Below, piece after piece: positions 47,971-56,726 of a stretch of DNA of 64,000 nucleotides; within the stretch, counting starts at the first letter, position 1, and every line of letters begins with the position of its first letter. This stretch comes from Lachnospiraceae bacterium. Its GTDB lineage: Bacteria; Bacillota; Clostridia; Lachnospirales; Lachnospiraceae. The stretch spans positions 1 to 64,000 of the forward strand of contig DLZQ01000032.1 of the NCBI GenBank assembly GCA_003447295.1. The letters run 5' to 3'. The position numbers and the translations under genes were made by a program. The notes under the pieces were generated by a model, which saw only the letters and a program-made list of their open reading frames with translations, had not been told where the DNA came from and searched no databases.

Positions 47971-50900
47971 ATGAAGAAAAGAGACTGGAAGAGAAGTCTG
48001 GCATTTTTATGTGCGACGGCTCTTATCGCAGGAAACTTAAGTGAATTCGGACCGTTGACCCGGGTAAAAGCAGAGGAGACGAATCTGTTTACGGACGGTG
48101 ATATGGGTGATGACGAAATGGGAGACAGCACGGATGCCGCAAATTTTTGGGCGAATCAAAATTGGTATTTTGAAGGAGATACCTGGAATTGCACAAGTCA
48201 GGTAAAATATTCTATTTGGGCCAAGCAGGCAGGCAACTGTGGACTGGAGCTTGATTTTAATAAAGCAGATGGAACTGTCTGCATGTATCAGGAAATCGGT
48301 TCGCTGGAAGCAGGAAGCTATACTGTAACGGGATACATTAAAGATGGCAGTGGAAGTGACGGCACGATTGCTCTGTACCATGCAACAAAAGACGGCAGTT
48401 GGAATGTGTCAGAGAAATCGACACAACTGACGGCAGAATATGTCATGTTCACAGATGAATTTACGGTGGCAGAAGCTGTCAGTAACTATAAAGTCGGATT
48501 CCAAATTACAAGTAAAAAAGATGCGTGGATTTACATAGATACACTGACACTTACGAAGAAGACTTCGGATTCAGCAGAAGAGACTCCGGCACCGGAAGCA
48601 ACCGAATCCCCGGAGCCCACAGCTACGCCGGAAGCTTCTGTCACTCCTGCACCGGAGAACAATATTCTGTATTCTGAGGACTTTGAAGATAAGAAGTTTG
48701 ACTGGACGGAGAATTGGAGTACAGAAACCAAGGGAAAATCAGAATCAGCAACCGGAGAGTGTGATGCTAACTCCTCCAAAGTATGGAATTATTATTCCAC
48801 AATAGCACAGAACATGACAGCTACCACCACGGTGACAGCATCCGATGCCGGTAACTATAAAGCATCTTTCCTGACAGCCGGAGAGAACGTGACCGGAACC
48901 ATCAGCCTTACAGCCGGAGATAGAAAAGTATCGGCGGATCTGACCGCAGGAGGCTGGGATGTTTATACTCCTGCAGAGACCGATGCATTAACCGTGGAGG
49001 CAGGTACGAAGCTTACCATTACCATTTCTCTGGATATTGCAGCAGGCGGCTATCTGAAGATAGATGACATCCTGGTGACGAAAGCAAGTGATGCTGAAAT
49101 TCAGGCTGAAAAAACAGCAAAGGCAGAAGAATTACAGAGTCTGATCACAGAATATAAAGCATTAAAAGAGACAGATTATACTGCTGACAGTTGGAAAGAT
49201 CTGAAGGAAGCCCTGACAGAAGGCGAAAACTTCCTGCAGGCACTGAATGGCGATTATACTTCCACCACCGTAACAGAGATCGAAGAGAAGATCACGAATC
49301 TGAAAAAAGCGAAAGATGAATTAAAAAGCGCTACTGTGGAACAAGCCGGAATCAATGTGGAAAAGGTCAATGGACTGACGAGTGATTTCATCGGCGGTGT
49401 GGATATCTCATCCTACAGAACTCTGAAAGACAGCGGTGTAAAATATTATGATTTTGAAGGAAATGAATTGGATGATGCCGGATTTTTTAAGCTGCTGAAA
49501 GATAGCGGTATTAACTACGTACGTATCCGTGTATGGAATAACCCTTACGATGCATCCGGTAACGGCTACGGCGGTGGCAATAATGACCTGCAGAAAGCGG
49601 TGGACATGGGTAAACTGGCTACAGATGCAGGAATGCGTGTCATGATCGATTTCCACTATTCCGATTTCTGGGCAGATCCTGCCAAGCAGAAGGCACCGAA
49701 AGCCTGGGCAGACATGACGATTGCGGAAAAGACAGCAGCAGTAAAAGATTATACGATGAATAGCCTGAACACTTTACTGGATGCAGGCGTCGATGTCGGA
49801 ATGGTACAGGTCGGTAATGAGACAAACAACGGAATTGCCGGAGAGAACGGTCTGGAGAACGCCAATACAACAGCAATTTTCCGCGCCGGATGTGAAGCAA
49901 TCCAACAGGTGGAGCAGGAGCGGAGCAGAGTAATCAAGGCAGTAGTGCATTTCGCAAATCCTGAGAAACAGAATTATATGACCTATGCCGATGAATTAGC
50001 CAAAACAGGTGTGGAATATGATGTATTTGCCTCTTCTTATTATCCTTACTGGCATGGGACTCTGGATAACCTTAAAAACCAGTTAAATGCGATTACGGAA
50101 AATTACGGAAAAGAGGTCATGGTAGCGGAGACCTCCTGGGCGACCGGCTTAGAGGACAGTGACGGTCATGCAAACACCGTCCGCGAAGGCAATAACGATG
50201 CAGGCATGGATTATGATTTCAGCATCTACGGACAGGCGAAGGAATTGCGTGAGGTGATCAATACCGTCGCAGAAATGAACAAAGGTATCGGAGTGTTTTA
50301 TTGGGAGCCTGCATGGATCCCTGTAAAAGTGTATGATCCGGAAGCAGAAGATGCCGAGCAGACCCTTGCAACGAATAAGGCAGCCTGGGAAAAATATGGT
50401 TCCGGCTGGGCAGCTTCCTATGCGAAAGAATATGATGCCGAGGATGCCGGAAAATGGTACGGCGGATCCGCAATAGACAATCAGGCATTGTTTGATGCCT
50501 CCGGTCATCCCCTGGAAACCTTAAAGATATTCAGTTATGTAAAAACAGGTGCGGAGACGGCTAAAAAAATCAGTACTGTTAAAAATGCAGATGCAATCGA
50601 GATAGAATTAGGAAGTAGCTTTGCTTTACCGGAGACGGTAAAAGTTACCTATTCAGATTATACTTCCGGAGCAGAAAACGTAACCTGGAACGCACAGGAT
50701 GTTGCCACAGTTAACACCAAGGCAGCAGGAAAATATACTGTGAACGGAACAGTATCTCTGGAAGGAGAGACCTATCAGACGAAATGCGTGATCACCGTGA
50801 ATCCGCAGAACCTTCTGATCAATCCCCGGTTTGAGGATGGAGACAACGCATGGACATTAAGCGGAACCGGTATTAAAGTTCTAATGGATGGCAAGGACTC

Positions 50901-52062
50901 CAAAGATGGAAATGGATATCTGCATTTCTACAATGACAGTGATTTTACCTATGATGTAACACAGACAATTACGCTGGATGCAGGAATTTATCAGTTCGGA
51001 GGATATCTTCAGGGTGGTGGAAACTTAGCAGCAGACAGCTACGAGGTCTATGCCTCCGTAGATGGTAAGACACAGACAGCAGAAGGCGAATTGAACGGCT
51101 GGAAGAACTGGAGCAATCCGGAGGTACAGAATATCAAGATCACTAAGGATGGAACAAAAGTTACGGTAGGAATCCGGGCAACTGCATCTGCCGGAGCCTG
51201 GGGATCCTGGGACGATATGTACCTGAACAAAACCGGAGAAGTTACCCCGGCGCCTGTAGTTACCCCGCAGCCGACCGCAACCCCGGCACCTGCAACAGCA
51301 CCGGAAACAGAGAGCAGCTCTGCGGACAAGGATACATCTGCACCGGTACAGACAGTAGACTGGAATACCGTGACTTCCAACGTACAGGCAAAGATCGCGG
51401 AAGTGACGCAGTATCCGAATATTAACAGCGTGAACATGAATATCGTATGCTCCGGAGAGACCAGACTCTCTGCCGCAGTGCTGGGAAGCATCAAAGGCTC
51501 GGACATGACACTGGCACTTCATAGCGGCAACGGTGTGGCGGTCAGTATCAGCGGACAGGATCTGAAAGGCACAGCCCTGAATGCATTACAGAACATTGAT
51601 CTCACCGTGGACAGCAATGCACAGAATATCCCGGCAGCCATGGCAGCATCCAAGAAGGCAGAAGCCACAAAACAGCTGTCTGTAAAAGACACCGGAGCAT
51701 TTCCGGTAGCTGTGAACATTCATGTGAATGTCGGAGCAGAAAACAGTGGAAAATACGCAAATCTTTATCGTTATAATGCCGAGAAGAAACAACTGGAATA
51801 CTGTGGCTCCTTCCCCGTGACCAGGAATGGTCAGTCCATGTTTGCTCTAAAGCAGGGCGGTGATTACATGGTAACGGTAACCGCGGCACAACCGAAGGAG
51901 ACCGTATATTTTAGCAGTGGCGATTATGCAGTGAAAGCAGGAGATACCCTGTCTGCCATTGCCAAACGCAACCATATGTCATTGGCGGAACTGAAAGCCA
52001 AAAACCCGCAGATCAAGGATTTACATAAGATCTGCGTGGGACAGAAATTGAATTTGAATTAA
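47971..52062 (+). CDS. Secreted multidomain GH53 endo-beta-1,4-galactanase with LysM anchor
   Basis: A 1363-residue extracellular enzyme predicted to cut beta-1,4-galactan of pectin side chains. Order: signal peptide (to about 37), carbohydrate-binding-like module (to 190), Pro/Thr linker, second such module (230-370), FIVAR-like helical module (375-460), GH53 barrel (468-860) with acid/base E617 in VGNET and nucleophile E720 in VAETSW, an Ig-like module, a module resembling CBM61 (946-1090), a TPAP-rich linker, an unassigned domain (1130-1305) and a C-terminal LysM repeat (1311-1363). LysM would hold it on peptidoglycan in place of an LPXTG anchor. Module names other than GH53, FIVAR and LysM are less certain. 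Confidence 0.9.
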   Translation: MKKRDWKRSLAFLCATALIAGNLSEFGPLTRVKAEETNLFTDGDMGDDEMGDSTDAANFWANQNWYFEGDTWNCTSQVKYSIWAKQAGNCGLELDFNKADGTVCMYQEIGSLEAGSYTVTGYIKDGSGSDGTIALYHATKDGSWNVSEKSTQLTAEYVMFTDEFTVAEAVSNYKVGFQITSKKDAWIYIDTLTLTKKTSDSAEETPAPEATESPEPTATPEASVTPAPENNILYSEDFEDKKFDWTENWSTETKGKSESATGECDANSSKVWNYYSTIAQNMTATTTVTASDAGNYKASFLTAGENVTGTISLTAGDRKVSADLTAGGWDVYTPAETDALTVEAGTKLTITISLDIAAGGYLKIDDILVTKASDAEIQAEKTAKAEELQSLITEYKALKETDYTADSWKDLKEALTEGENFLQALNGDYTSTTVTEIEEKITNLKKAKDELKSATVEQAGINVEKVNGLTSDFIGGVDISSYRTLKDSGVKYYDFEGNELDDAGFFKLLKDSGINYVRIRVWNNPYDASGNGYGGGNNDLQKAVDMGKLATDAGMRVMIDFHYSDFWADPAKQKAPKAWADMTIAEKTAAVKDYTMNSLNTLLDAGVDVGMVQVGNETNNGIAGENGLENANTTAIFRAGCEAIQQVEQERSRVIKAVVHFANPEKQNYMTYADELAKTGVEYDVFASSYYPYWHGTLDNLKNQLNAITENYGKEVMVAETSWATGLEDSDGHANTVREGNNDAGMDYDFSIYGQAKELREVINTVAEMNKGIGVFYWEPAWIPVKVYDPEAEDAEQTLATNKAAWEKYGSGWAASYAKEYDAEDAGKWYGGSAIDNQALFDASGHPLETLKIFSYVKTGAETAKKISTVKNADAIEIELGSSFALPETVKVTYSDYTSGAENVTWNAQDVATVNTKAAGKYTVNGTVSLEGETYQTKCVITVNPQNLLINPRFEDGDNAWTLSGTGIKVLMDGKDSKDGNGYLHFYNDSDFTYDVTQTITLDAGIYQFGGYLQGGGNLAADSYEVYASVDGKTQTAEGELNGWKNWSNPEVQNIKITKDGTKVTVGIRATASAGAWGSWDDMYLNKTGEVTPAPVVTPQPTATPAPATAPETESSSADKDTSAPVQTVDWNTVTSNVQAKIAEVTQYPNINSVNMNIVCSGETRLSAAVLGSIKGSDMTLALHSGNGVAVSISGQDLKGTALNALQNIDLTVDSNAQNIPAAMAASKKAEATKQLSVKDTGAFPVAVNIHVNVGAENSGKYANLYRYNAEKKQLEYCGSFPVTRNGQSMFALKQGGDYMVTVTAAQPKETVYFSSGDYAVKAGDTLSAIAKRNHMSLAELKAKNPQIKDLHKICVGQKLNLN

Positions 52063-52069
52063 AAAATAG

Positions 52070-52106
52070 AATGGGACTCCGAGGCTGATTTGGGGTTCCA
52101 TTTTTG
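52070..52106 (+). terminator. Intrinsic terminator after the galactanase
   Basis: AATGGGACTCC pairs with GGGGTTCCATT with a mismatch and G-U pairs, then TTTTT. Confidence 0.6.
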
Positions 52107-52135
52107 AATTAATAGCTGCATGTGTAAATAAAAAA

Positions 52136-52161
52136 GGTAACACAATTGATATTGTGTTACC
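52136..52161. repeat. Left recombination-site-like repeat (and recombinase terminator)
   Basis: Near-perfect palindrome with 11-base arms GGTAACACAAT around a four-base centre. Read on the minus strand it begins GGTAACACAATATCAA, which matches the plus strand of the right repeat at 52938 over 23 of 25 positions. On the minus strand it is followed by a T-run (52131-52135), so it also forms the recombinase gene's terminator. Confidence 0.75.
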
Positions 52162-52168
52162 CTTGTGT

Positions 52169-52759
52169 TCATAGTATGATCTCCTGAAAAATTTTATCCC
52201 GGTCATCCTGCTCAATGCCAAGATATCGTTTGGTCACTTCATAAGACGAATGATTATAGATGCTGACCAGCATTGCCGGCTGTACGCCCTGCTGCCAGGC
52301 ATGATATCCGAAGGTTTTGCGAAGGGAATGACAGCAGATCACGCCGGGGATATTGTAATAAGCTGCCACCTTTTTGATGATGCGAAAAGCCTGCACCCGA
52401 CTGATAGGTTCATTTTTATTGCTGTGGGGAAAAAGATACTTTTCTGGCTGAATAGGTTTTTGCTCCTTTCGAAGCTGTGCCTGATAATTTTGAAGACATG
52501 CGTGAATATTATGATTGATATAGATGCAGGAGGTCTTTCCCGTCTTCTGCTCAATGATCTCAATATGCTCCTGCCATCTGTTTTGAGAAAAGTTATAAAC
52601 ATCTTCCCACCGCAGAGTAAGCAAATCCGAAATCCTCAGTGCAGTATTCAAGCCCAGGATCACTAACAATTGGTTTCTGGTATTGGGGTGGATTTCCTTA
52701 TAGTAGTTTTTAAAATTTTTCAGATCCTCCAGGTTACGAATTGGTTGTGCTGTATTCAT
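52169..52759 (-). CDS. Stand-alone tyrosine recombinase (FimB/FimE-sized)
   Basis: A 196-residue site-specific recombinase made of the catalytic domain alone, the size of the FimB/FimE inversion enzymes. The full active site is present: R42 in ALRISDLL, K72, H144 and R147 in HSLRKTF, H170 and nucleophile Y179 in VTKRYLG. Start ATG 52759 has a perfect AAGGAGGA seven bases upstream; the longer reading to 52945 would cross the sigma-28 promoter. The gene lies alone on the minus strand between two matching repeats and next to the flagellin operon, which suggests it switches flagellin expression. It is not accompanied by phage genes. Confidence 0.88.
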   Translation of the reverse strand: MNTAQPIRNLEDLKNFKNYYKEIHPNTRNQLLVILGLNTALRISDLLTLRWEDVYNFSQNRWQEHIEIIEQKTGKTSCIYINHNIHACLQNYQAQLRKEQKPIQPEKYLFPHSNKNEPISRVQAFRIIKKVAAYYNIPGVICCHSLRKTFGYHAWQQGVQPAMLVSIYNHSSYEVTKRYLGIEQDDRDKIFQEIIL

Positions 52760-52892
52760 CTGATTCCTCCTTGAAATTAGTGTAAGTCGCATAAATCCGG
52801 CGTTTTTATATATCTGTGAACTATAACATATACGTCCCGGGGCTGCATTTACTTTGGCAAATGAGGGGGTTAAAATTTTTTCAAAAAAGGGG

Positions 52893-52919
52893 TTAAGTTT
52901 TCTGTGGGCGTACCGATAT
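52893..52919 (+). promoter_or_regulatory. Sigma-28 (flagellar) promoter for csrA-flagellin
   Basis: TTAAGTTT, 11 bases, ACCGATAT, against the sigma-28 consensus TAAAGTTT-N11-GCCGATAA: 7 of 8 and 6 of 8 matches with exact spacing. It is the only promoter I can find for csrA and flagellin, and it lies inside the segment bounded by the two recombination-site-like repeats. Confidence 0.75.
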
Positions 52920-52937
52920 ACTATGTGAAAGCAAAAA

Positions 52938-52962
52938 GGTAACACAATATCAAGTTTGTTAC
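52938..52962. repeat. Right recombination-site-like repeat
   Basis: Begins GGTAACACAATATCAA and ends TGTTAC. It matches the minus strand of the left repeat at 23 of 25 positions, including the central ATATCAA expected to be the strand-exchange region. It lies just after the expected sigma-28 start point, so it is transcribed into the csrA leader. Confidence 0.75.
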
Positions 52963-53028
52963 ATTACGATTACTATTTCCAAAACACAGCAAATTATAAG
53001 GAAATAATCGATTCAAGGAGGAATGGCT

Positions 53029-53286
53029 ATGCTGAGATTATCGGTGAGAGATGAAGAGTTTCTGATGATCGGAGACGATGTGAAGATTGTATTTTTGGGA
53101 AGCAGCGGCGGACAGACACGTATCATGATCGACGCCCCCAAGGATGTGAACATCGTACGAAGCAAGGCCATTGAAAAACGGATCCAGGATCCGGAGCTTC
53201 TGGCGACGATCCCGAAGTATTACAAGAATCCGGAAGGTACCACCAAGAAGAAAAAATCCAACGTCGTGATCGTACAGAACAAATAA
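53029..53286 (+). CDS. csrA: Carbon storage regulator CsrA
   Basis: RNA-binding translational regulator, 85 residues. It shows the CsrA core: MLRLSVRDEEFLMIGDDVKI and the RNA-contacting IDAPKDVNIVRSKA. The C-terminus is longer and more basic than in minimal CsrA proteins (KKKKSNVVIVQNK). ATG 53029 is set by AAGGAGG seven bases upstream; the ATG at 53023 is too close. It is co-transcribed with flagellin, and the flagellin leader carries a matching CsrA target. In Bacillus the antagonist FliW is nearby; no fliW is in this window. Confidence 0.93.
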   Translation: MLRLSVRDEEFLMIGDDVKIVFLGSSGGQTRIMIDAPKDVNIVRSKAIEKRIQDPELLATIPKYYKNPEGTTKKKKSNVVIVQNK

Positions 53287-53360
53287 CTTCAGATATTGTG
53301 GGACAAAAGCTTGCTAACAATGCGGAATCCTAGGGCCGCAGTAACTATTAACCACACACC

Positions 53361-53382
53361 GCAGATAAACGGATGTATCTGC
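53361..53382 (+). promoter_or_regulatory. CsrA-binding hairpin in the flagellin leader
   Basis: GCAGATA and TATCTGC form a 7-base stem presenting AACGGATG in the loop; the site ATAAACGGATGT matches 10 of 12 positions of the CsrA consensus. A second GGA lies in the flagellin ribosome site GGAGGT (53399-53404), 17 bases downstream, the two-site layout used by Bacillus CsrA on hag. Confidence 0.65.
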
Positions 53383-53412
53383 AACACTTTTTACACATGG
53401 AGGTAAATTATT

Positions 53413-54861
53413 ATGGTAGTACAACACAACTTAACAGCTATGAACTCTAACAGAATGTTAGGATTAACCACCGCTTCTCAGGCAAAGTCCACCGAGAAAC
53501 TGTCTTCCGGTTACAAGATCAACCGCGCAGCTGATGATGCAGCAGGCCTGTCCATCAGTGAGAAGATGAGAAAGCAGATCAGAGGTCTGACACAGGCTTC
53601 TTCCAATGCACAGGACGGCATCAGTGCAGTACAGACCGCTGAAGGTGCTCTGAACGAAGTTCAGGATATGTTACAGAGAATGAATGAACTGGCTGTAAAG
53701 GCTGCCAACGGTACTCAGTCTGAAGATGACAGAAGCTATATCCAGAACGAAATTGATCAGTTAACCACTGAGATTGATCGTGTTGCTGAAACCACCAAGT
53801 TCAACGAGACCTATCTGCTGAAGGGCGATCAGGACAATGAGAAGGCATATACTTATACTTATGGAACAGCAACAAATAAAGTTGCTACAGTTACAATGCC
53901 GGCAACAGATTCTCAGAAGGGGACAAAGCTTACAGTAGCATTTAAGGATACTGCTAGCGGAGATGCTCAGAATGAAGTTGCTAAACTGATTAGAGATCAG
54001 GGATTAAGTGTAACTTATACATCAGTAGCAAGTACTACGGCCAATAAATTTGATGTTACAGCATCTGTTTCTTTAAATGGCACAGATAAATATTCTGTTG
54101 CTAAAAACGGTAAAGATTATGATATTAAGGATAGTAAGGGAAATGCTATTGCAACCATCACAGTTACCAATACAGGATTGGGAAATACTAAAGATGATAA
54201 AATAGAAGGTTCCGAGACTATCACAGCAAGCGAAGCAAAGGCTGGTTATAGTAATGGAGAGACCATTAAGTATTATGATAAAGATGGAAATGGCATCCCT
54301 GAGAATGCACTTGGAAAGTATTTTTCATCTACATCAGCTGGTGGAACAGTTACTTCTACTCCGAGAAGTGATGCACCTCAAATATATGATGCTCTTGGAA
54401 ATAAGATTACTGCAGCAGCAGCTGATGTAACCGGTAAACAGGATCTCACTGGTGCCTTAACTTTGACACTTCATGTGGGTGCAGATGCTACATCCAATAA
54501 CCAGATTAGCGTAAACCTTGATGCTATGTCTGCTAAGGGTCTTGGCGTAAACGGATTAAAGGTTGACGGCGCAGATGATACTAACGCTAAGAATGCTATC
54601 GAGACAATCAAGGAGTCTATCCAGAAAGTCTCTACCCAGCGTTCCGCACTCGGTGCTGTTCAGAACCGTCTGGAGCACACCATCAGCAACCTGGATAACG
54701 TTGTAGAGAACACCACCAGCGCAGAGAGCCAGATCCGTGATACCGATATGGCTACTGAGATGGTTAAGTACTCCAACAACAACATCCTGGCTCAGGCAGG
54801 TCAGGCTATGCTGGCTCAGGCTAACCAGTCCAACCAGGGTGTACTGTCTCTGTTACAGTAA
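53413..54861 (+). CDS. hag: Flagellin
   Basis: Filament protein of 482 residues. Conserved D0/D1 helices frame both ends (from MVVQHNLTAMNSNRML to FNETYLLKG; from QRSALGAVQNRLEH to NQSNQGVLSLLQ), with a variable middle of about 230 residues that is richer in A/T codons and low-complexity Lys/Asp/Thr than the ends. The TLR5-contact segment reads QRMNELAV (88-95), keeping the Q, R and L positions of the Salmonella QRVRELAV. Translation is probably limited by CsrA. A strong terminator follows. fliC is the equivalent name. Confidence 0.95.
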   Translation: MVVQHNLTAMNSNRMLGLTTASQAKSTEKLSSGYKINRAADDAAGLSISEKMRKQIRGLTQASSNAQDGISAVQTAEGALNEVQDMLQRMNELAVKAANGTQSEDDRSYIQNEIDQLTTEIDRVAETTKFNETYLLKGDQDNEKAYTYTYGTATNKVATVTMPATDSQKGTKLTVAFKDTASGDAQNEVAKLIRDQGLSVTYTSVASTTANKFDVTASVSLNGTDKYSVAKNGKDYDIKDSKGNAIATITVTNTGLGNTKDDKIEGSETITASEAKAGYSNGETIKYYDKDGNGIPENALGKYFSSTSAGGTVTSTPRSDAPQIYDALGNKITAAAADVTGKQDLTGALTLTLHVGADATSNNQISVNLDAMSAKGLGVNGLKVDGADDTNAKNAIETIKESIQKVSTQRSALGAVQNRLEHTISNLDNVVENTTSAESQIRDTDMATEMVKYSNNNILAQAGQAMLAQANQSNQGVLSLLQ

Positions 54862-54918
54862 TCTTAACCACAGTTTGATCCAAAACATTTTTAGAATTAG
54901 TTGTGTAAAAACTAACAT

Positions 54919-54956
54919 AAAAAGGTTCCACCGGAGGATTCCGGTGGAACCTTTTT
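54919..54956 (+). terminator. Strong terminator after flagellin
   Basis: A perfect 16-base stem (54919-54934 with 54941-54956) around AGGATT, ending in TTTTT. Confidence 0.9.
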
Positions 54957-55155
54957 GCTGTGAACAGCCTGAAAATACCAGTAATACAGCACTTGGTAAA
55001 AATGCACAAAATCCAAATCCGTGAAAATAGCCAATTTCAACATACTGAATTTTGTATACTTATTTCGTAGAAAATCATAGGAAAACACCCCTCGTATAAT
55101 ATCTTTTAGATACATAAATACATGTATCCTGATTAATAAGTTACTAAATAAATAT
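54957..55155. other. Gene-free stretch between flagellin and the IS element
   Basis: AT-rich with stops in all frames. I see no gene, terminator or repeat here. Confidence 0.5.
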
Positions 55156-55426
55156 TGTTCAATAGGCTTAGTTAAGCCCATGATATAATTGTCCCAGTGT
55201 CAATCAGGTAATAGTTCTTTCCCCCCCTGTTGAACCAGTAATGGTTGCTTCATAAATAGTCTGTTCCCCTGACATGGAAGTTAGCTTCAAACCGGCTGGC
55301 TGTTTGCTTAAGTACATGGACTACCATCTAGCAGTGTGGTTTCGCATCTATCCATCTTAAGCTGGATTCTTATATGCGAGGGTGTCGATGCTCCATGATC
55401 ATGGGTTTTACCAAGCCGATTGAACA
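55156..55426 (+). ncRNA. Candidate bridge-RNA region of the IS110 element
   Basis: In the IS110 group the bridge RNA, which pairs with both target and donor DNA, is encoded upstream of the transposase. Here a 29-base inverted repeat (55156-55184 against 55398-55426, 25 of 29 matching) encloses about 210 bases with local hairpins. The enclosing repeat is directly visible; its role as the RNA is inferred from the family. Confidence 0.4.
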
Positions 55427-55457
55427 CTTTAATCTACAACGAAAGAAGGTGATTACA

Positions 55458-56684
55458 ATGAACACACTTTACGTCGGTATTGATGTAAGCAGCAAATCCA
55501 ATGTCGTTTACTTAATGCTTCCAAATGGTGATAAGCACAGTAATTTTTCTGTTGCAAACTCACACGAAGGTTCCACCCAGTTGGTAAAAAGAATTCTTTC
55601 TGCTTTAACTTCACATTCCCTTGACACGGTTCTAATCGGTCTTGAAGCAACCTCTGTTTATGGAGACAATCTCGTGTACTTCTTAAGAGAAGATGCCACT
55701 CTGGCACCGTTTAACAGAAAGATTCATGTCCTCAATCCTAAGCAGGTCAAAAAGTTTCATGACGCTTATAATGACCTTTCAAAGAATGATTATGTGGACT
55801 CTTTTGTTATTGCTGACTGCCTGCGTTTCGGTAGAATCAACAAAGAGGTATATATGGGAGACTATCGTTACAAAGCTCTCCAGAACCTCACACGGGCACG
55901 TTTCTTTGCTGTTCAAAATCTGGTAAAAGAAAAGCAGCGATTTATGAATGTGCTGTTCAAGAAGTATTCTACGATGACGCAGGAGAAGGTCTTCAGCGAT
56001 ACCTTCAGCACTACCGCCCTTGCTGTCTACGATGAATTTGAATCCGCAGAAGCACTGGCAAATATGGACTTACATGAGCTTACTGACTTTATCATTGGAA
56101 AAGGAAAGAATCGTTTTCCTGATCCTGATGCAGTAGCCAAAGCCATACAGAAAGCTGCCCGCAGTTCTTACCGTTTACCCAAAACGGTAAATGATTCTGT
56201 CAATCAGGTGCTTTCCATATCCATAACCTCCATGAAGGCATTGGAATCTCAAATAAAAGAGTTCGATAAAGCTATTAAAGCCCAAATGGAACTCTTGCCA
56301 AACGTATTGATATCCATTCCGGGTATCGGACCTGTTTATTCAGCCGGAATCATAGCTGAAATTGGCGATATCAATCGTTTTAACAGTCAGGCTGCTCTTG
56401 CTAAATATGCAGGACTTGCCTGGAAGCAACACCAGTCCGGTGGCTTCGAGTCCGAAGTTACACGGCTCATTCCATCCGGCAACCGATTTTTAAAGTACTA
56501 TCTGTGTGAAGCTGCATTTTCTCTTGTAAGATGCGACAAGGAATACAGCGACTTTTACCACCTCAAATATAAAGAGGTAAACAGATGCCAACACAAACGT
56601 GCACTCGCATTAACTGCCCGTAAATTTGTGCGCTTAGTCTTTCGACTGCTGAAAGGCAATCGCCTATACTGTCCAGCAAAGTAG
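55458..56684 (+). CDS. IS110-family DEDD transposase
   Basis: A 408-residue serine-dependent, RuvC-like transposase. The N-terminal DEDD domain shows YVGIDVSSKSNVVY, GLEATSVYGDNLVYF and KNDYVDSFVIADC; the C-terminal Transposase_20 domain has SIPGIGPVYSAGIIAEIGD and a serine-containing HQSGGFESEV region. ATG 55458 has AAGGTG before it; the longer reading from 55374 crosses the inverted repeat. It looks intact, so the element may be active. Confidence 0.9.
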   Translation: MNTLYVGIDVSSKSNVVYLMLPNGDKHSNFSVANSHEGSTQLVKRILSALTSHSLDTVLIGLEATSVYGDNLVYFLREDATLAPFNRKIHVLNPKQVKKFHDAYNDLSKNDYVDSFVIADCLRFGRINKEVYMGDYRYKALQNLTRARFFAVQNLVKEKQRFMNVLFKKYSTMTQEKVFSDTFSTTALAVYDEFESAEALANMDLHELTDFIIGKGKNRFPDPDAVAKAIQKAARSSYRLPKTVNDSVNQVLSISITSMKALESQIKEFDKAIKAQMELLPNVLISIPGIGPVYSAGIIAEIGDINRFNSQAALAKYAGLAWKQHQSGGFESEVTRLIPSGNRFLKYYLCEAAFSLVRCDKEYSDFYHLKYKEVNRCQHKRALALTARKFVRLVFRLLKGNRLYCPAK

Positions 56685-56700
56685 CTTTTATCTACTTGCT

Positions 56701-56726
56701 GATGAGTTTACGCCCTGCTCATTTTT
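56701..56726 (+). terminator. Weak terminator after the transposase
   Basis: ATGAG pairs with CTCAT around an 11-base loop, followed by TTTTT. Confidence 0.4.

Larger units (their letters stand above)
52136..52962. other. Candidate invertible DNA segment carrying recombinase and sigma-28 promoter
   Basis: An 827-base stretch bounded by two matching repeats in inverted orientation. Inside are one tyrosine recombinase gene, reading left, and a sigma-28 promoter, reading right toward csrA and flagellin. Flipping the segment would move the promoter away from the flagellin operon. The structure is visible; inversion itself is inferred. Confidence 0.6.

Noticed and set aside
52131..52948. Recombinase region as a simple direct-repeat excision element
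   Set aside because: A 16-base direct match exists, but the central bases differ in that orientation while they agree in the inverted one; kept only as a secondary possibility.
54912..55181. Minus-strand 89-codon frame with MGLTKPIE
   Set aside because: Its start comes from the IS inverted repeat (the other arm reads MGFTKPIE on the plus strand); no ribosome site or domain, and it crosses the flagellin terminator.
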